Shown here: positions 32,510 through 45,900 of the stretch, piece after piece
Layout of the letters: each line of letters opens with the position of its first letter
Position numbering within the stretch: position 1 is the first letter of the stretch
NCBI RefSeq assembly: GCF_009870125.1
Contig: NC_046681.1
Span: 25,504,001-25,568,000 of the forward strand
Length of the DNA stretch: 64,000 nt
Origin: Drosophila pseudoobscura
Lineage: Eukaryota; Arthropoda; Insecta; Diptera; Drosophilidae
Direction of reading: 5' to 3'
Made by a program: the position numbers and the translations under genes
Notes under the pieces: model-generated
Seen by the model: only the letters and a program-made list of their open reading frames with translations
What the model was told of the DNA's origin: nothing
The model's database searches: none

Positions 32510-34394
32510 GGCTCTCGGCGGCAGTTTGCGCCTGGAAATGATGTGGTTAGCTGTGGCTCCTGCGGTGTGCTGTACTGATGCTTCAGTTGTTATTACAGTT
32601 GTAGTTGTTGCTCTGTGGTGTTCCCGATGACGACTGACTGACTGTCCGTCCGTCCGACTGGGGGGAAAACTTTTTTCGGTCCCGGGCGAATGAACGGTAA
32701 CTGAAAACGCTTGAAACGCTGCCCGCCAGGAGTAGGTCAGCCAACAGACTAAGGGCCTCCGGGCTTAAATGAAACGTAGTTGGAAAAACTCAAGGCCTTT
32801 TTTCCCACACAGAAATCAGAGATTAACATCACGCAGCCTATAGGATATTCTGTTTTTGGTTTGTGGTATTTCGAAACAGTATTTAAGGAGTCATTTCTAA
32901 AGCTATCCACACCGAAGCATTGTATATAAAAATGTGGCTCTTACAATAGGATTCTTAAAGGAAAGTGAAGAGTGAAAGCCAAGAGTGAAAGTTTGGTGTG
33001 AGGCTTTCAAATGGACTATGAATGAAGGCAATACCATGTTTTATGCTCAAATTATATACTTATTTTTGAATTGCAAACGAAAAATCAATAGGATGCAATC
33101 ACAGAAATCAGCATCAGACCCCTCCCCGCTTCTGTGGGTGGATGAGGCCCATCAACATCATCATTATCATTATCATCATGGGTTGGCCGGAATTTCCGTT
33201 GGGCAGGAGTTGGCCAAGGGCCATTACAGTCCGGTCCAGGGCCCATTCCGGGTCCGTGTCCGGGAAGCTGACCAACTTTTAATACCCGCAGCGGGCATGT
33301 TGCGCATGTGTAATCCCATTAAAATCCAATAAGTTAAATTATTTCCATTATTATTATGTGAACGCACTCTGTCGCCGTCCGTCCATCAGTTCATCCTGTC
33401 CGGACCGGACCGAACCGGACTGGATTGCTGTCCATGTGGGCGTTTATCTCTCAACGGGTTCGGCACTGCTGTGGCTTTTGTTGTCCCACCTCCGCCTCCG
33501 CCTCCGACTGCAGTTCAATGTCCGGCCCAGTATTGGCGGCACTTTTGACCAATATCTGCAACACTTGAAGCCCCGTCCGAGTGTGGTTACGCCCATCAGT
33601 TGGCACTGTCCTCGCCTCCATTGTTGGCCATTAAATTGCATTACGTTCGTGCAATCATTATGATTGCCGTTTGCCAGTTGCCGTTTCCCCCTTGTTGTTC
33701 TCACCCATTGTTCCCTGTAATTTGGGTATATTTTTTAATTACTTGGAAGCTTCCTGTGCGTTGGCTGATGGGTGTTGAAGCTGCACATGGCGGTCAAAAG
33801 AGAGGGGAAGAGAGCGGTAGAGTGTTACTCAGTATTTTCCTTTAATGAGCGTGCATGTCATAGTAGATCTCTTGAAAGGTCCGAGAATTTTAAGGAAGTT
33901 AAAGAGTTTAAAGAGGAGCATTTCCATCGTACTTTCAAGGGGAAAAATGGACCTAAATCAGTTCCTGTACGTGTGTTTAAATCTTAACTAAAGTCTTCAT
34001 AGATTTCAGGCTTTGATATCTTATAAATTCAGACCAAATAAAAGTTAAACTGTCAGATGGAACATATTCAACGATTCCTGAAGACTTCTCTATATATTGA
34101 AGGGAAATACTGCTATTTTTTGTCTAGTATTTATTAAAAACATACATCTATAAACAAAAGAGATATGATATTCCCATCTATTATTTATTTTACTCGCATT
34201 CAATTAAAAACCAACAAATTTCATTACGTCAATTTCGCTTCCAATTAACTTGAAACGCACGTTGCCCAAAAATAAATTCAATTATATTGTAAAAAGATGA
34301 GCAAAAGTTCTTAAATTGTGGGGGAAAAAACTACGGATATACGAGTGTATCATGCATACAAAAAAATACACAAAGAGACAGTGCTATGTGAACG

Positions 34395-34417
34395 AGAGAG
34401 AGAGAGAGAGAGAGAGA
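34395..34417 (+). repeat. GA dinucleotide run
   Basis: Uninterrupted GA repeat, a possible GAGA-factor binding site. Confidence 0.7.
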
Positions 34418-37400
34418 CCTAATGGCAATGACAATGCGCCGCAATTACGGAAAAATAGTTGGAAAACTGTGCGAACGGCAACGGAAAAAACAGGAACATA
34501 ACCAACCGAGAATAACGGTAAAACTATAGTAAATATTTTTCACAACACAACAAAAAATAGAAAAAGAAAAAGAAAGAAAGCAGAGGAAAAGCATAAAGGC
34601 ACAAATCTAAATGTATGTGTGTCTGGCATCGTTAATATTTTCCCTGCCAACTGTCAACGAAAAAAACCCAAAAAAATTCCACAACAACACCAACAAGAAG
34701 AGAAAAAACTTCAACAACAAGATAGAAGGCCAGGTGGATGATCCAAAGCTTTGGATACCCTGGCAGATGTATCTTTCTTTGAAAAGATACAGCCAGAAAA
34801 AGGGGCATTAAAACTAAGCCACTATCGACGCGTAATCCCCTCTTTATGGGCTCCACACGAAACAACCTTCAACAACACGCATACGCCGTGTGTGCCAGGC
34901 ACTGGGAAACTGGCTCCCGGGGAGTGGGGACAGGAAGTGGCCTGGGGCAATGGGAGCAACAGCCATTTTTTGGTTCATGAACATGCGGCAAAAATTAGTA
35001 GCGAAGCGAGCAAAACACAAAACACACGACAGGCAGCGGAAATTGTGCGAATGCTGAATGGGGGAAAAATCGACGCCAGAAAAAATACACAAGAAATGGG
35101 TAATACTCGTATGGTAGGAAAGAGCACCCCGGGGGGAATCGACTAATAAGTATCTGTTATAGGAGAATTAAATAATAATATAAAACACTTTAACTGGTTG
35201 TAAAATATTTCCCAGTTTTTGTGTGCACCTCTGATGGCACATCTGTGTTTTTTTTCCGCCATCAGTTACAACCGGATATACCCCTTCGACCCAGTCGATA
35301 AGGAACACAGACAGCCAAAGCAGCCGCAGATACAACAAATACAACAACAAGGGCGATACCAGCAGCAGCAGCAAATATTGAAAAACAACAACTGCCCAAA
35401 ACTTGTCTACCAAAATTGCCCAACAACAACAATGGCCAAAAGCAACAACAAGAAAGCAAAGTTAAACAGCAACGTGGGGCAGGGCTTTCGATACCCTAAC
35501 AGGTCCAATGGCTACCCATGTTTTACGAATTGGAGACGATATGGATTCGATCCAAGCCAAAATCCCCAAGGAAAATCTGCCCAAACCCTGAAGCCAAAGA
35601 AGCTCTCCATAACGAGTATCTTTTGCCAATACCTATGCCCGATAGTATCGGTTATACCTTCATTTCTGCGTGACATATATCTGTGTAAAATCGCAATACC
35701 CTATCGGGCTGTGCACCAGAATAAAGTGGAGCACAGGCGCAGTCAAAAATGGCCAAATGTTTTGTATGTTTTACAAGAAAATGACTTGGTTGTTGTTATT
35801 CCTGTTGTTCCAGTTGCTAATGTTGTTGCTGCTGTAGTTGTTGCTGTTGCGGTTGCAGTTGCCGCTGTGGGGCCACAGGATTGCATAAACATTGGCAGGA
35901 TCCACTTTTGCACACAACAACAGCAAAATAGCTGCCAGACAGCATTTCAATTTCTGGCCAACTTTAATGATGTGGCAAGCAAAACTTTAAATAATTTTCC
36001 CCAAGCCAGCAGCAAATAAAGGAAAGGAGACTTCAAAGGACTGAGATACTTTTTATTACACTACAAAATTTACGAGTGCTATAGGAATTAGTTGGTTTGA
36101 ATGTGGATTAATTAGAGGTATGGAAATAGGATTATGAAATGGATTTAGGGGGGTTCTTTCTTTTCAAACCTCTACTGTCTAAAAGAGCATAAAAGAAGAT
36201 TATATGGCCTATTTAAACGTCAACTAACTCGGAAAGAAAACAACAGATTTTTGAATATGTGTTACTTTTATTTAATTTGGTCTTTTAGAAATTATTCAGA
36301 CTAATTTTTAAACCCAATACCAACCAAGTGGCCGCCTAATGGGACAAAATAAAATCTGCCCTTTTTGGTGCATTTTCCAGCACTTTTTCGATCCTCTCGG
36401 GCGAATATACATACGAGTATGTACATAATTCTCACATATAATCCCAATTCTTCTTTTCTACCTACGCATATTATGTATTATATATGTACTCCGAATTCCT
36501 TTCCTGTACTCAAGCCAAAAGGCTCAAAGAAATCAATGCAAATCGTTAAGGAAAGAACTCATTCCCTGCTTTCTTCCCTTATTTTGTTATTTGCAATTTT
36601 TGGCAGCCGCAAGAAAATGTTCGACCTTTACCGCCTGATTATGAGTCCAAGTTTTCCGTTTGGCTTATTGCTAAAGTTTCTCTGGCTCTGGCGGCCCCGC
36701 TGGCTGGGGTTTTGCATTGGTTTTGGTTTTGCGTTGGCTTTGGTTTCTGGCCTTTTGATTTTATTATTTTTCCATTTGCAGCAGATTGGCTTAGGCCCAG
36801 TTCAGAGGACCCGGGAGAGTGCTCTCCGCACTCCACGCCCTGGATCCGCCCTCCTGCTTAACTGCAATCCCCGTGGGCAATTCGGTTGCCATTTGTGTTG
36901 TCCCTTTTACCTTTTCCTGCTCTTTTTTTTCTGTTTCAGGATACACCAAAAATATACGAGTATTTGATGGAAAAGTTATTTGAGAAGCGAAACATTTTTT
37001 GCATTTTTAAAACATTTAAAGAAAAAAATTAAAGGAATTTCTATACAAAAAAATTCAGATATTCAGATGAATAAAATTAGTTAGGCGGAACGTTTTTTCT
37101 TAGTCTGTAATAAGAGAATAAATTTCTGTAAATAATCAAAGAGATATTTAATAGTTTTTCATGGAATTATGAATTGTTCTGAATAATTTACGCGCATATC
37201 AAATTTCTCACAAAACAAAACCATTTAGAAACGGAAAATTCTTTCGAAAGGGATACAAAAAACCGCACGGCAAATCCTCGAATATAATCCATTATTTTTA
37301 CAGATGCTCGCCATTTTTGATGGCCAAAAACTCTGGCATGGGCTTAACAATATCACTTTCAGCATTTCCACAATTGTGTAAATATTGTATACATTTTTTC

Positions 37401-40400
37401 TGTTGATCCATTTGCTTAGGGAACGCTGCACACTTTCGGTAGATTTTTAATTACTATATGGTTCCATTTGGCCAAAATGCCAAATGCACAATTCAAACAA
37501 ATTTCAATTGCAACTTGGCCGGCGGCACACAGAAGGTTGAAGTAGAGAAAGCCCCAAAAATAATACGGGGACGAGCACGCAAAATGTTAAGCTGCTTGTA
37601 AGCCGCAATGCAAATGCGGCTTTAATCAATTAAAAAATTTTCCACATGCAAAAAGTTTCCATCTGTGTGTGAAAAACACACACACAAATAGTGAGAAAGA
37701 GAGAGAGAGGCCAGAGGCACACGGGGCGTATGAGCAACTTTTGTGGCCTGTCTCTGGCTCTGCCTCAGCCTAAGGCCCTGCCTTGGCTGTCATGGTAGCA
37801 AGGCTTTAGCCAAAAATTTCGACTTGTTCTGCCCTGTAATCTAAGCAAAAAAGTATATGCATATTGCATTTATTTAGACATGTAAATAACTTTTTTCCAA
37901 GGTAAAATCCAAATATTGTATATCTTTTGCTCTCATACCAAAAGATTGATTGTATCTGAAAATATATCTGACAAAGGGGTATCCTATATCCCAAATAGAC
38001 CCTGGAATATCGGCTATAGCTCTCTTACTCGTATTTTATTGTTTCTGTTGCCCTTTTACGGGTATAGTGCCGTTGTTGTTTCTGTTTCTGTTTCTGTTCT
38101 GCGGTCTGTTGGCCTGACTTGACTTTTGGTTTTTGTCTGAGCCTCGGTGAAGCCTTCTCTGGCTTTTGTTTGTCCTTGCCTAATGTTGCTCATCATCTCA
38201 TTGTTGCTGTTGTTGCTCTTGTTGTTCCGGACTGTACTGAGTCTTATTTATGCGACATTGTTGCTGTTGTTGCAAAGATAATAAGATAAATGTTCTCCAA
38301 GGACCGGCCGACATCGTCGTTGCTTATGCGAGAAGGACATTTGCACAAATGTTTTGTGATAATAAATATTACTCTATGCCCCATCAGTGGGACCGCACTC
38401 TCTTTCTGGATGGGTTCTGGGCTTCTGGCTTCTGGGACCGCCAAATGGCATGGTGGGGGGAGGGGGAGGGGCAAAAGATAATATTTTAAAAATGTTGCAT
38501 TTGCAGAGTATTTTTGTTTCATGTCGGTGGCCTGCAACGCTGTGGTGTCGCTGTTTTATTTCTCTTTTTTGGTAATTGAAATTTATTTGAAATTTAATTC
38601 ATTATTTGCGCATGCTGATGGTGTTTAAATAATTGAAATTTTGGGAATATTTAGGAGGCAAAACTTGACCGATTTAGATCGGGCTTAATAAAAGATCCCA
38701 AGGCTCATTGTGGGGTGATTTTCTACTCACAGAACTATGAATTTGGGCAGCAGGAGATGGCATATAAAAGAGGGTTCCAGCCATAAGGGCTGGGCTTTTT
38801 CTTAAAGCCTTTTCCATGAGCCTTTGCCTTGAATATCATTGCGGCCTGGCTGTGTAGCATATGTCCTGGGGAAACAGGATATAAAGTGTCATATTCTGTC
38901 TTCTTGCTATTTACCATTTTCCATATTTATATTTCTCTCTCTCTCTTCGTTTTTATTCAATTTTACTTACATATATTCGTGTGTACACACACACACACTC
39001 TCGTCTTCCGCCTAATCAAACTAAACTTTCAACTTATCATTTTGTAGTTTTCCCCCAACTGCAACTATCTTTTCAGCTTCTCCTTTTTCCCTTTTTTTTT
39101 GTTGAGAAGAAAATCAAATTAGGCAAACATTTTTGTGACCAAGAGGAAAAGCTCTAGAGAGGGAGAGCTGAAGTGGAGGACTAGTTTTCTAATGAATTTA
39201 TAAAAACATTTTCGGGAACATTTCGTGGTGGCCATAAAAGCGAAAAACGAATTTGCATAATTGACATGTGCAGAGGCTGGACTGGACCGCATCCTCACAT
39301 TATTTTTTACATGAGCTACCATATATATATACATATAGGATATATATATACTTCCATGCTGGTTAGATGTATTCAATTTGCGGAGAGCTAATTTTAGTGG
39401 CAAAATGAAAAACTATTCAACTATTTTGCATGCATAAAACAGTTTTGCCCACCATCAAACTTGTGGCTTAAACATAGTTCAACTTATTAAGCTCTTATTA
39501 AACTTTGGTTATAATAATATGTGTAGACGGGCCTAAAGGATCCCTTAAATTTCCTTCCAGCTTTTTGTTTAACTTTTGAGGCAAGTTCCATCATTATTTG
39601 TAATGAAGTGTAATTCCATACCCGAAGAAATGTCATAATAAAACAACTTTAGTTTCCCCTTTTTGTTATAAAAAAAGACTCTGAAACTAGATAGCTTCGG
39701 CACAAAAGTATATTTACATTTGTAAAGCTGCTCCGAGCAGCATCATTATTTTTAAAATAATATCCAACAGTTCCTTTGTCTCTTATGGAGAATAGTATTT
39801 TGTAAATTTAACTCGAAACTTTTACTTTAAACAAAGAGTTTTGTGTTTGAGTTATCTTCTAGGGGGGAACCCAGCCTTTTTCCCTTTCATTTGAGGGCAG
39901 GCGAATGTTGTTTTAGTCAGCCACCAACAAACAAATTGATTAACAAAATGAATTGGAAAGAAAAGGCTCGTAAACAGGCCAACGGGAGGCATAAAGTGTG
40001 GAGGATGGGCGCCCCATAAAACCAATTGGTCATCCCCAGGAACCCTGCCAATGGAGTGCCAAATATATACCCAAAAGACGGCCAATGAAAAATGTATGCC
40101 TCCACGTGATGCGTCGCCAGGCGGTCGCAAAAAACAAAGAAAGAAAACACACAGAGAGGGGGAAATAAATGGGCAAAAAGGAAAATGAAAAACCGTAATC
40201 ATTTAAATGAAATGCACAACGAAAAGAACCAGGGGCTCTGGAGGGACAGCCGAAGGAAACGAACCTCTGATTATCTGCGGAGCCGCGGAAAGCCACCGAT
40301 GAGGAAGTGGTCCTGTTGGCTGTGGCAGCATCAGTTTCCCTCAAACAATGAAATCAAGCGAGTGAAAAATTACAATTGTCACAGCAACAAATCGGTTTTT

Positions 40401-42402
40401 CATTGCTCTCCGCCGCGCGCGACTTTTCACGGAGCATTCAAGTTGATATGGAAATAATTGCATGGAAATTCTCACCCCCAACCGGACACCACACAGATCT
40501 CTCTGTCCAGCTGTCCATCTCCTTCCTTTTGAGAATCATTAATCTCCTTCCTGCTGGCCTGGACTCCCTCCCAGTTTAATGGCTTAATTTTCAATTCCAT
40601 TGCAGGCTGCAGTCCAGGCGGAAAGGGGCTATAGATGCTATATACTAGAGCCGATAAATATAGTTAATATGGTGGGAATTTCTGGAGAAAAAAACCTAAA
40701 TAAAACAAGCAGTAATAGCCCTTATTGTGGGCTAAGTTTCGGTATAACTCCTGCTGGAATACACCCCGCATTCGCCCTCTGAGTCCTTGGTATAAAAATG
40801 CAAATTGGCTTCTCTCCCCCCGCCAACCCCGCCATCATTAGCCATTAGAGCGCCATAATGCGTTTCATGTTTAATTATGGCCCAAGCTGTGCAGCGTCCA
40901 TGCCACCCCCTGCACCCCTTGCACCCCATTCCCCCCGCCCCCTGTGGAGTGCGTCTGGTGGTCAGAAGTTGAAGAATTCCATTAGATAACAGCTTTGATG
41001 ACTGTCGAGTGGCCTCCGTTTGTGGTTTAGCTTGGATTGCCTGCAATCGGAGTCATCGGGTATTGATTGCTGGATGGGGATGCTGATTGCAGCCATTGAT
41101 CCATTAACGATGCCATTGTGAGCAGCTTTCGAGAGATTTTCAAGACTCTGAATGGATTTGAACTTGATGTAATGACGGGGGTTTATTTTTCGTTTGGTTT
41201 GGTCTTAAAAGGCGTTATCTAAAGCGGTTCAACGAAGATCAATTGAATTTAACAAGTTACTTGCAATCCAATGAGGACTTGGGAGCCTTTGGAATTTCAA
41301 GAGGAGCCTGGCTTAGGCGGTGGATCGTTCCTATTGAAGGAGGGCATAGAAGGAGGCTCGTATTTGATATGTGTGGCAGCGATTGGCTCTAGAATGTGGG
41401 ATCTATATAGTTTCCAAATTCCAAAAAATACCTTTAAAAAATTCAGGAACAAAGAAGTATGTATATATTTCCCTCCCAAGCATATATTTCCCTCTTCTAT
41501 CCCAAGACTATTCTCCTAGACTTTATTTAAAGAGTTTTGTGGTATCCATCTACTTTTTGTGATTTTATTTGATTGCTCTTCATAACCGCTTCAACTGGCA
41601 GTCAATTCCAGAAGACTTCACGAGAGATGGGGGCAAAGTTCTCTCTGTTTCTGGTTTATGGCATATTATCCTTGCAGCGTAATTGAAAACGCAGAGTTCG
41701 TCTGATAAACAGCCCTGGCAGGGGGGAAAGCAAGAGAGAGAGAGAAAAGCAGCAACGGACGTTCCAGAGATTCGTGATAAGTTTTTCTGACACGGCCAAT
41801 CATTTGGCCAGGGTTCGTTTCTACGTGTCTCGCGTTGCAATTTTCAGCTGAGCTCATGTGCAAACGAGCAATTTTCCGCAGCCGCCAGAAAGAAAACTCC
41901 GCTGCGGTTGGGGTCGGTGGATGGTGCTGCTGCCTTTCAATCAATAATTTTGAGCTTCAATTGAATCAAATGCGATTTGTGCATGTCCCAATCTGACCAG
42001 CAACGAGTGCAGCAGAGCCCCAGACCCAACCCCAACGCCAGAACCGATCTGCAAGGCTTTTGCGTATTCATTTTCCAACTAGAGGCCAGGCGGCCGGGAC
42101 TAATTGGTCTTGGCTTGTTACACTCGCAGAAAATATACATAGAAAGAGGACAGAAGCCTGCCTTTGTTGGTCTGAAATGGAGGACTCGGAGGACTAGGAG
42201 GTCTAGGAGGACTCCAAATATTTGTCAAGTGTAGAAGAAATGCCCCATGCCCAATTTGGCTTTTGGGCCCAGCTCTTTCCGCTTTAAGCTGAATTCAGGA
42301 ATTCCACCCATTTGCCACATTTGAGGTTGAATTCGTTGCGGATTAGACGGGGAGCCGCATGGCCGGATTCGCACTTCAGTGTTTCCATTATCGTTGAGGG
42401 AA

Positions 42403-42651
42403 ATGCATTCGGTTGTTGTGTGGCTTATCATCATCTTGTGCTGCTCCGCGGGGAGCGGCATAAGGCGGTATGGGCCGAGCACATGCCCGGGCAGCACGCT
42501 GCTCAGATGCGTCCACACGAAGGACGAGAAGCTGTGCGAGTGCAAGCCTGTCCATCTTCAAAGGATCAAGCGCAGCTGCCCAAAGGGCATGCACTACGAC
42601 TGCAGGGAGCATCAATTGGGCACCGATTGCCGATGCTTTTTGGCTCACTAG
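42403..42651 (+). CDS. small secreted cysteine-rich protein (82 residues)
   Basis: One exon. ATG at 42403 opens MHSVVVWLIIILCCSAGSG, a good signal peptide. The mature part of ~63 residues is basic and has eight cysteines (STCPG, LLRC, KLCEC, RSC, YDC, TDCRC), enough for four disulfides, and ends CFLAH. An AATAAA lies at 42691-42696. The pattern fits secreted peptides such as antimicrobial, protease-inhibitor or seminal-fluid types, but no known family is recognised. In-frame codons upstream of this ATG start only from a non-ATG codon, so 42403 is preferred. The gene stands alone in a gene-poor tract. Confidence 0.65.
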   Translation: MHSVVVWLIIILCCSAGSGIRRYGPSTCPGSTLLRCVHTKDEKLCECKPVHLQRIKRSCPKGMHYDCREHQLGTDCRCFLAH

Positions 42652-42690
42652 TTCTCGTAAGTGGAGTGTATTTTTGTTTTTAAAGCCATA

Positions 42691-42696
42691 AATAAA
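42691..42696 (+). terminator. poly(A) signal AATAAA of the small secreted gene
   Basis: AATAAA 40 bases after the stop codon at 42651, on the same strand; another TTAATAAAAC follows at 42703. Confidence 0.5.
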
Positions 42697-42917
42697 GTAG
42701 TTAATAAAACACTGAATGTCTCTCTTTGGTTTATTCGATTAGCAAATGTTTTAATATCCCTCACTTCTTCTCTCCCATCTCTCGGGGGTGCACCCGCCCC
42801 CTTTCCTTTCAGAAGGCTCGCATTACGCATACGCCCTGTGGGCGGCTGTTGATACAAGATGCTGGATATAATGCTGTATCTGAGTGTGGGCCCGATGTGT
42901 ATCTCTGGGCGGATGTT

Positions 42918-42921
<4 letters not shown>

Positions 42922-42969
<48 letters not shown>
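42922..42969 (+). repeat. (GT)24 microsatellite
   Basis: Uninterrupted GT repeat of 48 bases. Confidence 0.95.
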
Positions 42970-42973
<4 letters not shown>

Positions 42974-45900
42974 GTTATTGCTTGCGATGCGGTTCATTTG
43001 GTTAATGCACCTCATCTGGGTCGGGCCTATTATTCACGGCTCCATTGTATAATGACAATTTCCATAAACGAGAGTGTGGATGCAAATGTGCCAGTGGATG
43101 TGGATGTGGATGTGTGCACCCTTTGTTGCCCTGCAGGCTTTTGTGTATATTTTCTGAAGCATTCGAAAATGCTTCCGACATAAAGCAGCCACCTGGAGCA
43201 CAATCGAGACTCCCACAGCCCACAGACTCCTTTAATTAGTGGCCGCCCGGTACGGGATCTACAAGAGGCCACAGCCTCCATTTCTAGGGCTTAAAGTTTG
43301 AAAATTGATCAGATTTATGGCAGATCAAAGTGGATTGTCGGCACATTTTGCTGGCTTTCTCCACCATATGAAAATGGATAATTCCTAGCTTTTCGTTGGG
43401 TTTGTAATTTGATGGCATTTCAAGGCTTTGGCCTGTCATTTAAGTCTATGTTTTTTGGCATGTCTTGCGAAGTCCTGGGCTCTAGTACGTCAGGCCATTG
43501 CAGGGGCTGAAATATGCATCAAGGATTCGTTCTTTAATATCTTTTCAATTCAGGGAGGTGGTGTTTTATTTTATGTATGATTTTTAATAGCAAATAACGA
43601 TCGTAACGAAGGTCGCTGGCTAGGAAGCCAGAAGTTCCTATGTACCACAGAATATACAATTCTAGCCAATGACATAATGACTCTTAAGGATCTCCCCATC
43701 TCTGATACTGGGTTACAGAATACTGGCTACGACTCCAATAAGAAAATCAAGCCCAATCTAAATGTTTTTCTGCCCTGTTTTTGTAGATCAAAGACTCCCA
43801 AAAGCTTGCGAAGAAGGAACTAATATTAATTCCAATAAATGTTTTTAATACCCTTCAAAGTTGTCTATTTTTCACATATTTTACCCTACAATAAATTAGG
43901 CTGGAATGCCTCACAAATTTAGCGCTTCTCCTGTGCAGGATCTGCGCCGTCTATGCCTCTGTCCTCCATTCCATTCAGACTATTTAGCTCCTTCAATTGA
44001 GAATCCATTATGCCTCCAAGTAATTGCCTGAGGTCCAGTATATACGATCGATTTTCATTTTAAAGAGATACTGATTGATCAGATGATCTGATTCAGATCC
44101 CATTCTTTTATGGTTTTGAATGCCACCATGTGGGGATCTATTCTTCGGGATCTCAGTTCCTATTTACGGGTTCGGCCTGTGAGACCTTCCTGGAGCTCAT
44201 TTCATGTGGATTTTCATCCGTTTCAAATGAGGTTTCATCGGTTGGGCATGTTATATATGTTTTAGAGGTATTTTAATGTGTGGTAGCAGCACCTCTGGCA
44301 TGTGGCTTTGTTTTTCTTGCGTGGTGGAAAAGTGCACTTTCAATAAATAAATGCCGAGCCAGGGCCGAGTGCTCGAGCATAATTTCGCGTTAAAAAATTA
44401 CAATAATTTTTAATTAACATCGCCAGAGGGGTTGCAGTCGTGTTAAGGCCAGAAAGAGAGAGAGAGAGAGCAGGCAGTGCAGAGAGCGAGACAGAAGTTT
44501 TTTTTTATAAATAATTGCACATTATGCAAATGCAGCTCCTCAAAGAACAAACAAGGGGGCGGGGGCGGACCGGATGCGGAGGCAGGGGCAGTCCAAAGAA
44601 TCCTGACGAGGCGGAAAATTGGAAGCCACGCAGAAACAACAAATGTGGAAAAATCCAATTAAACTAAATGCGAAACACACACGCATGTACACACATGGAA
44701 TGTATGTGTATGTAAATCTGTTCTAAAGCCATGGAAATCCAGAGTTCTTGTTCTAGTTTCCCTTTTTCCAGCACGCCTTTACCAAGGCGGTTGCCCTCAT
44801 TCTCTATAAGAAGGTACCCTACCAGAAGGCCAAATTCAAGGGGCCAGCCCCTAACGATCCCGACTGGATCCTCGATTCCAATCCACAATCTCCCAAAGAG
44901 TCCCAGGCCAAGACCTAAGGGGTGCCCCTTGAGCCGGCCACACATGAAGCATTTTGCTAATTTCTTGCCGCCTTAAAGAAAATGAATCAAATTTGGAAAA
45001 TAATCTTAAAAAAGATTTTCTCATTTCGGCCCTTGGGGATTTGGCTTGAGACCGAGATTGCAGCACCACTCGACGGAGAGAGACAGAGAGCTGCTCCTTT
45101 TTCCATTCCATTCCAATTGTCAAGGAGCACTTGGGACAGCCCTGCTGCCCTGCCACGCCCCTCACTAATTTTATCTATTTCTTGCACTTTGGACCAAAAA
45201 GCAATTGTCTTAGACAACGTTTCATCATCAAGTCAGACGAGTCAGGGAGCCGCCTTTTGCCGCCATCGCCCCCAAGTGCCAAATGTACACAGAGCGGGTG
45301 GTGCGGGGGTGGTGGGGGGGTGTATGGGGCTGCATTTGTGTGGGCGTGGCTGGTTGAAGCGCACTTGAGCTTGAGCTTGTTGAAAATCAATTTCTTGCAT
45401 CATTGTTTGCCAAGTGAAGTGCACTGGAAAATTTCTTCCTAGCCATCAAAGCGACGGTGTCCTCTCCACTGCTCCACTCCTCTCTCCTCCACCCCTCTCG
45501 TCTGTACTTTCCCCTGCCGCTCTCCTTGGGGTAGGTATCCTTCTCGACTGTATTAAAAATCAGCGTCATATTGATGCGTCGTTGCCCAGGCCAAATGAAA
45601 GCAATTAAGCTGCTCAACTTTTCGACTGCTAATTAGAGATGGGCCCACATGCGGGGCCCAAGAAAGAACTGGGAAGATCTCTCAGAGGATACAGGATCGG
45701 TTAAGGGTGTGCCGTTTAGATGCTAGAAGCTGTAAGGGCATCTAATTGGGCACAAAAAGTCTTTTGTAGGTTCCTAGAGGAGTTACTATCTGTAAATCCG
45801 TTCAATATCGATAGATTTTGCCATCCCTAACGAACAGGATCACGACCCTGGGCAGAGGAGCTTGCTAGCCCACTCCTGGCACATTCATTTTCGCCTGCCT

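Larger units (their letters stand above)
32011..42402. other. long non-coding tract
   Basis: No supported gene. Features seen: an ACGGAC hexamer array (32478-32509), CAT repeats (33150-33180), a GA run (34395-34416), CAA/CAG-rich stretches at 35325-35460 and GTT-rich ones at 35790-35860, a CA run (38986-38998), and AT runs near 39320. Open frames of 200-270 codons at 35219 and 36365 come from CAA/GTT low complexity and T-rich sequence and have no codon bias. The tract could be regulatory DNA or a large intron of a flanking gene; the sequence does not decide. Confidence 0.5.

Noticed and set aside
35219-36019. 266-codon frame with Gln-rich and Val/Ala-rich parts
   Set aside because: Made of CAA and GTT/GTTGCT low-complexity runs, with no codon bias, no splice-linked partner and no domain.
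36365-36967. 200-codon frame
   Set aside because: T-rich hydrophobic composition typical of chance frames; no start context or homology seen.
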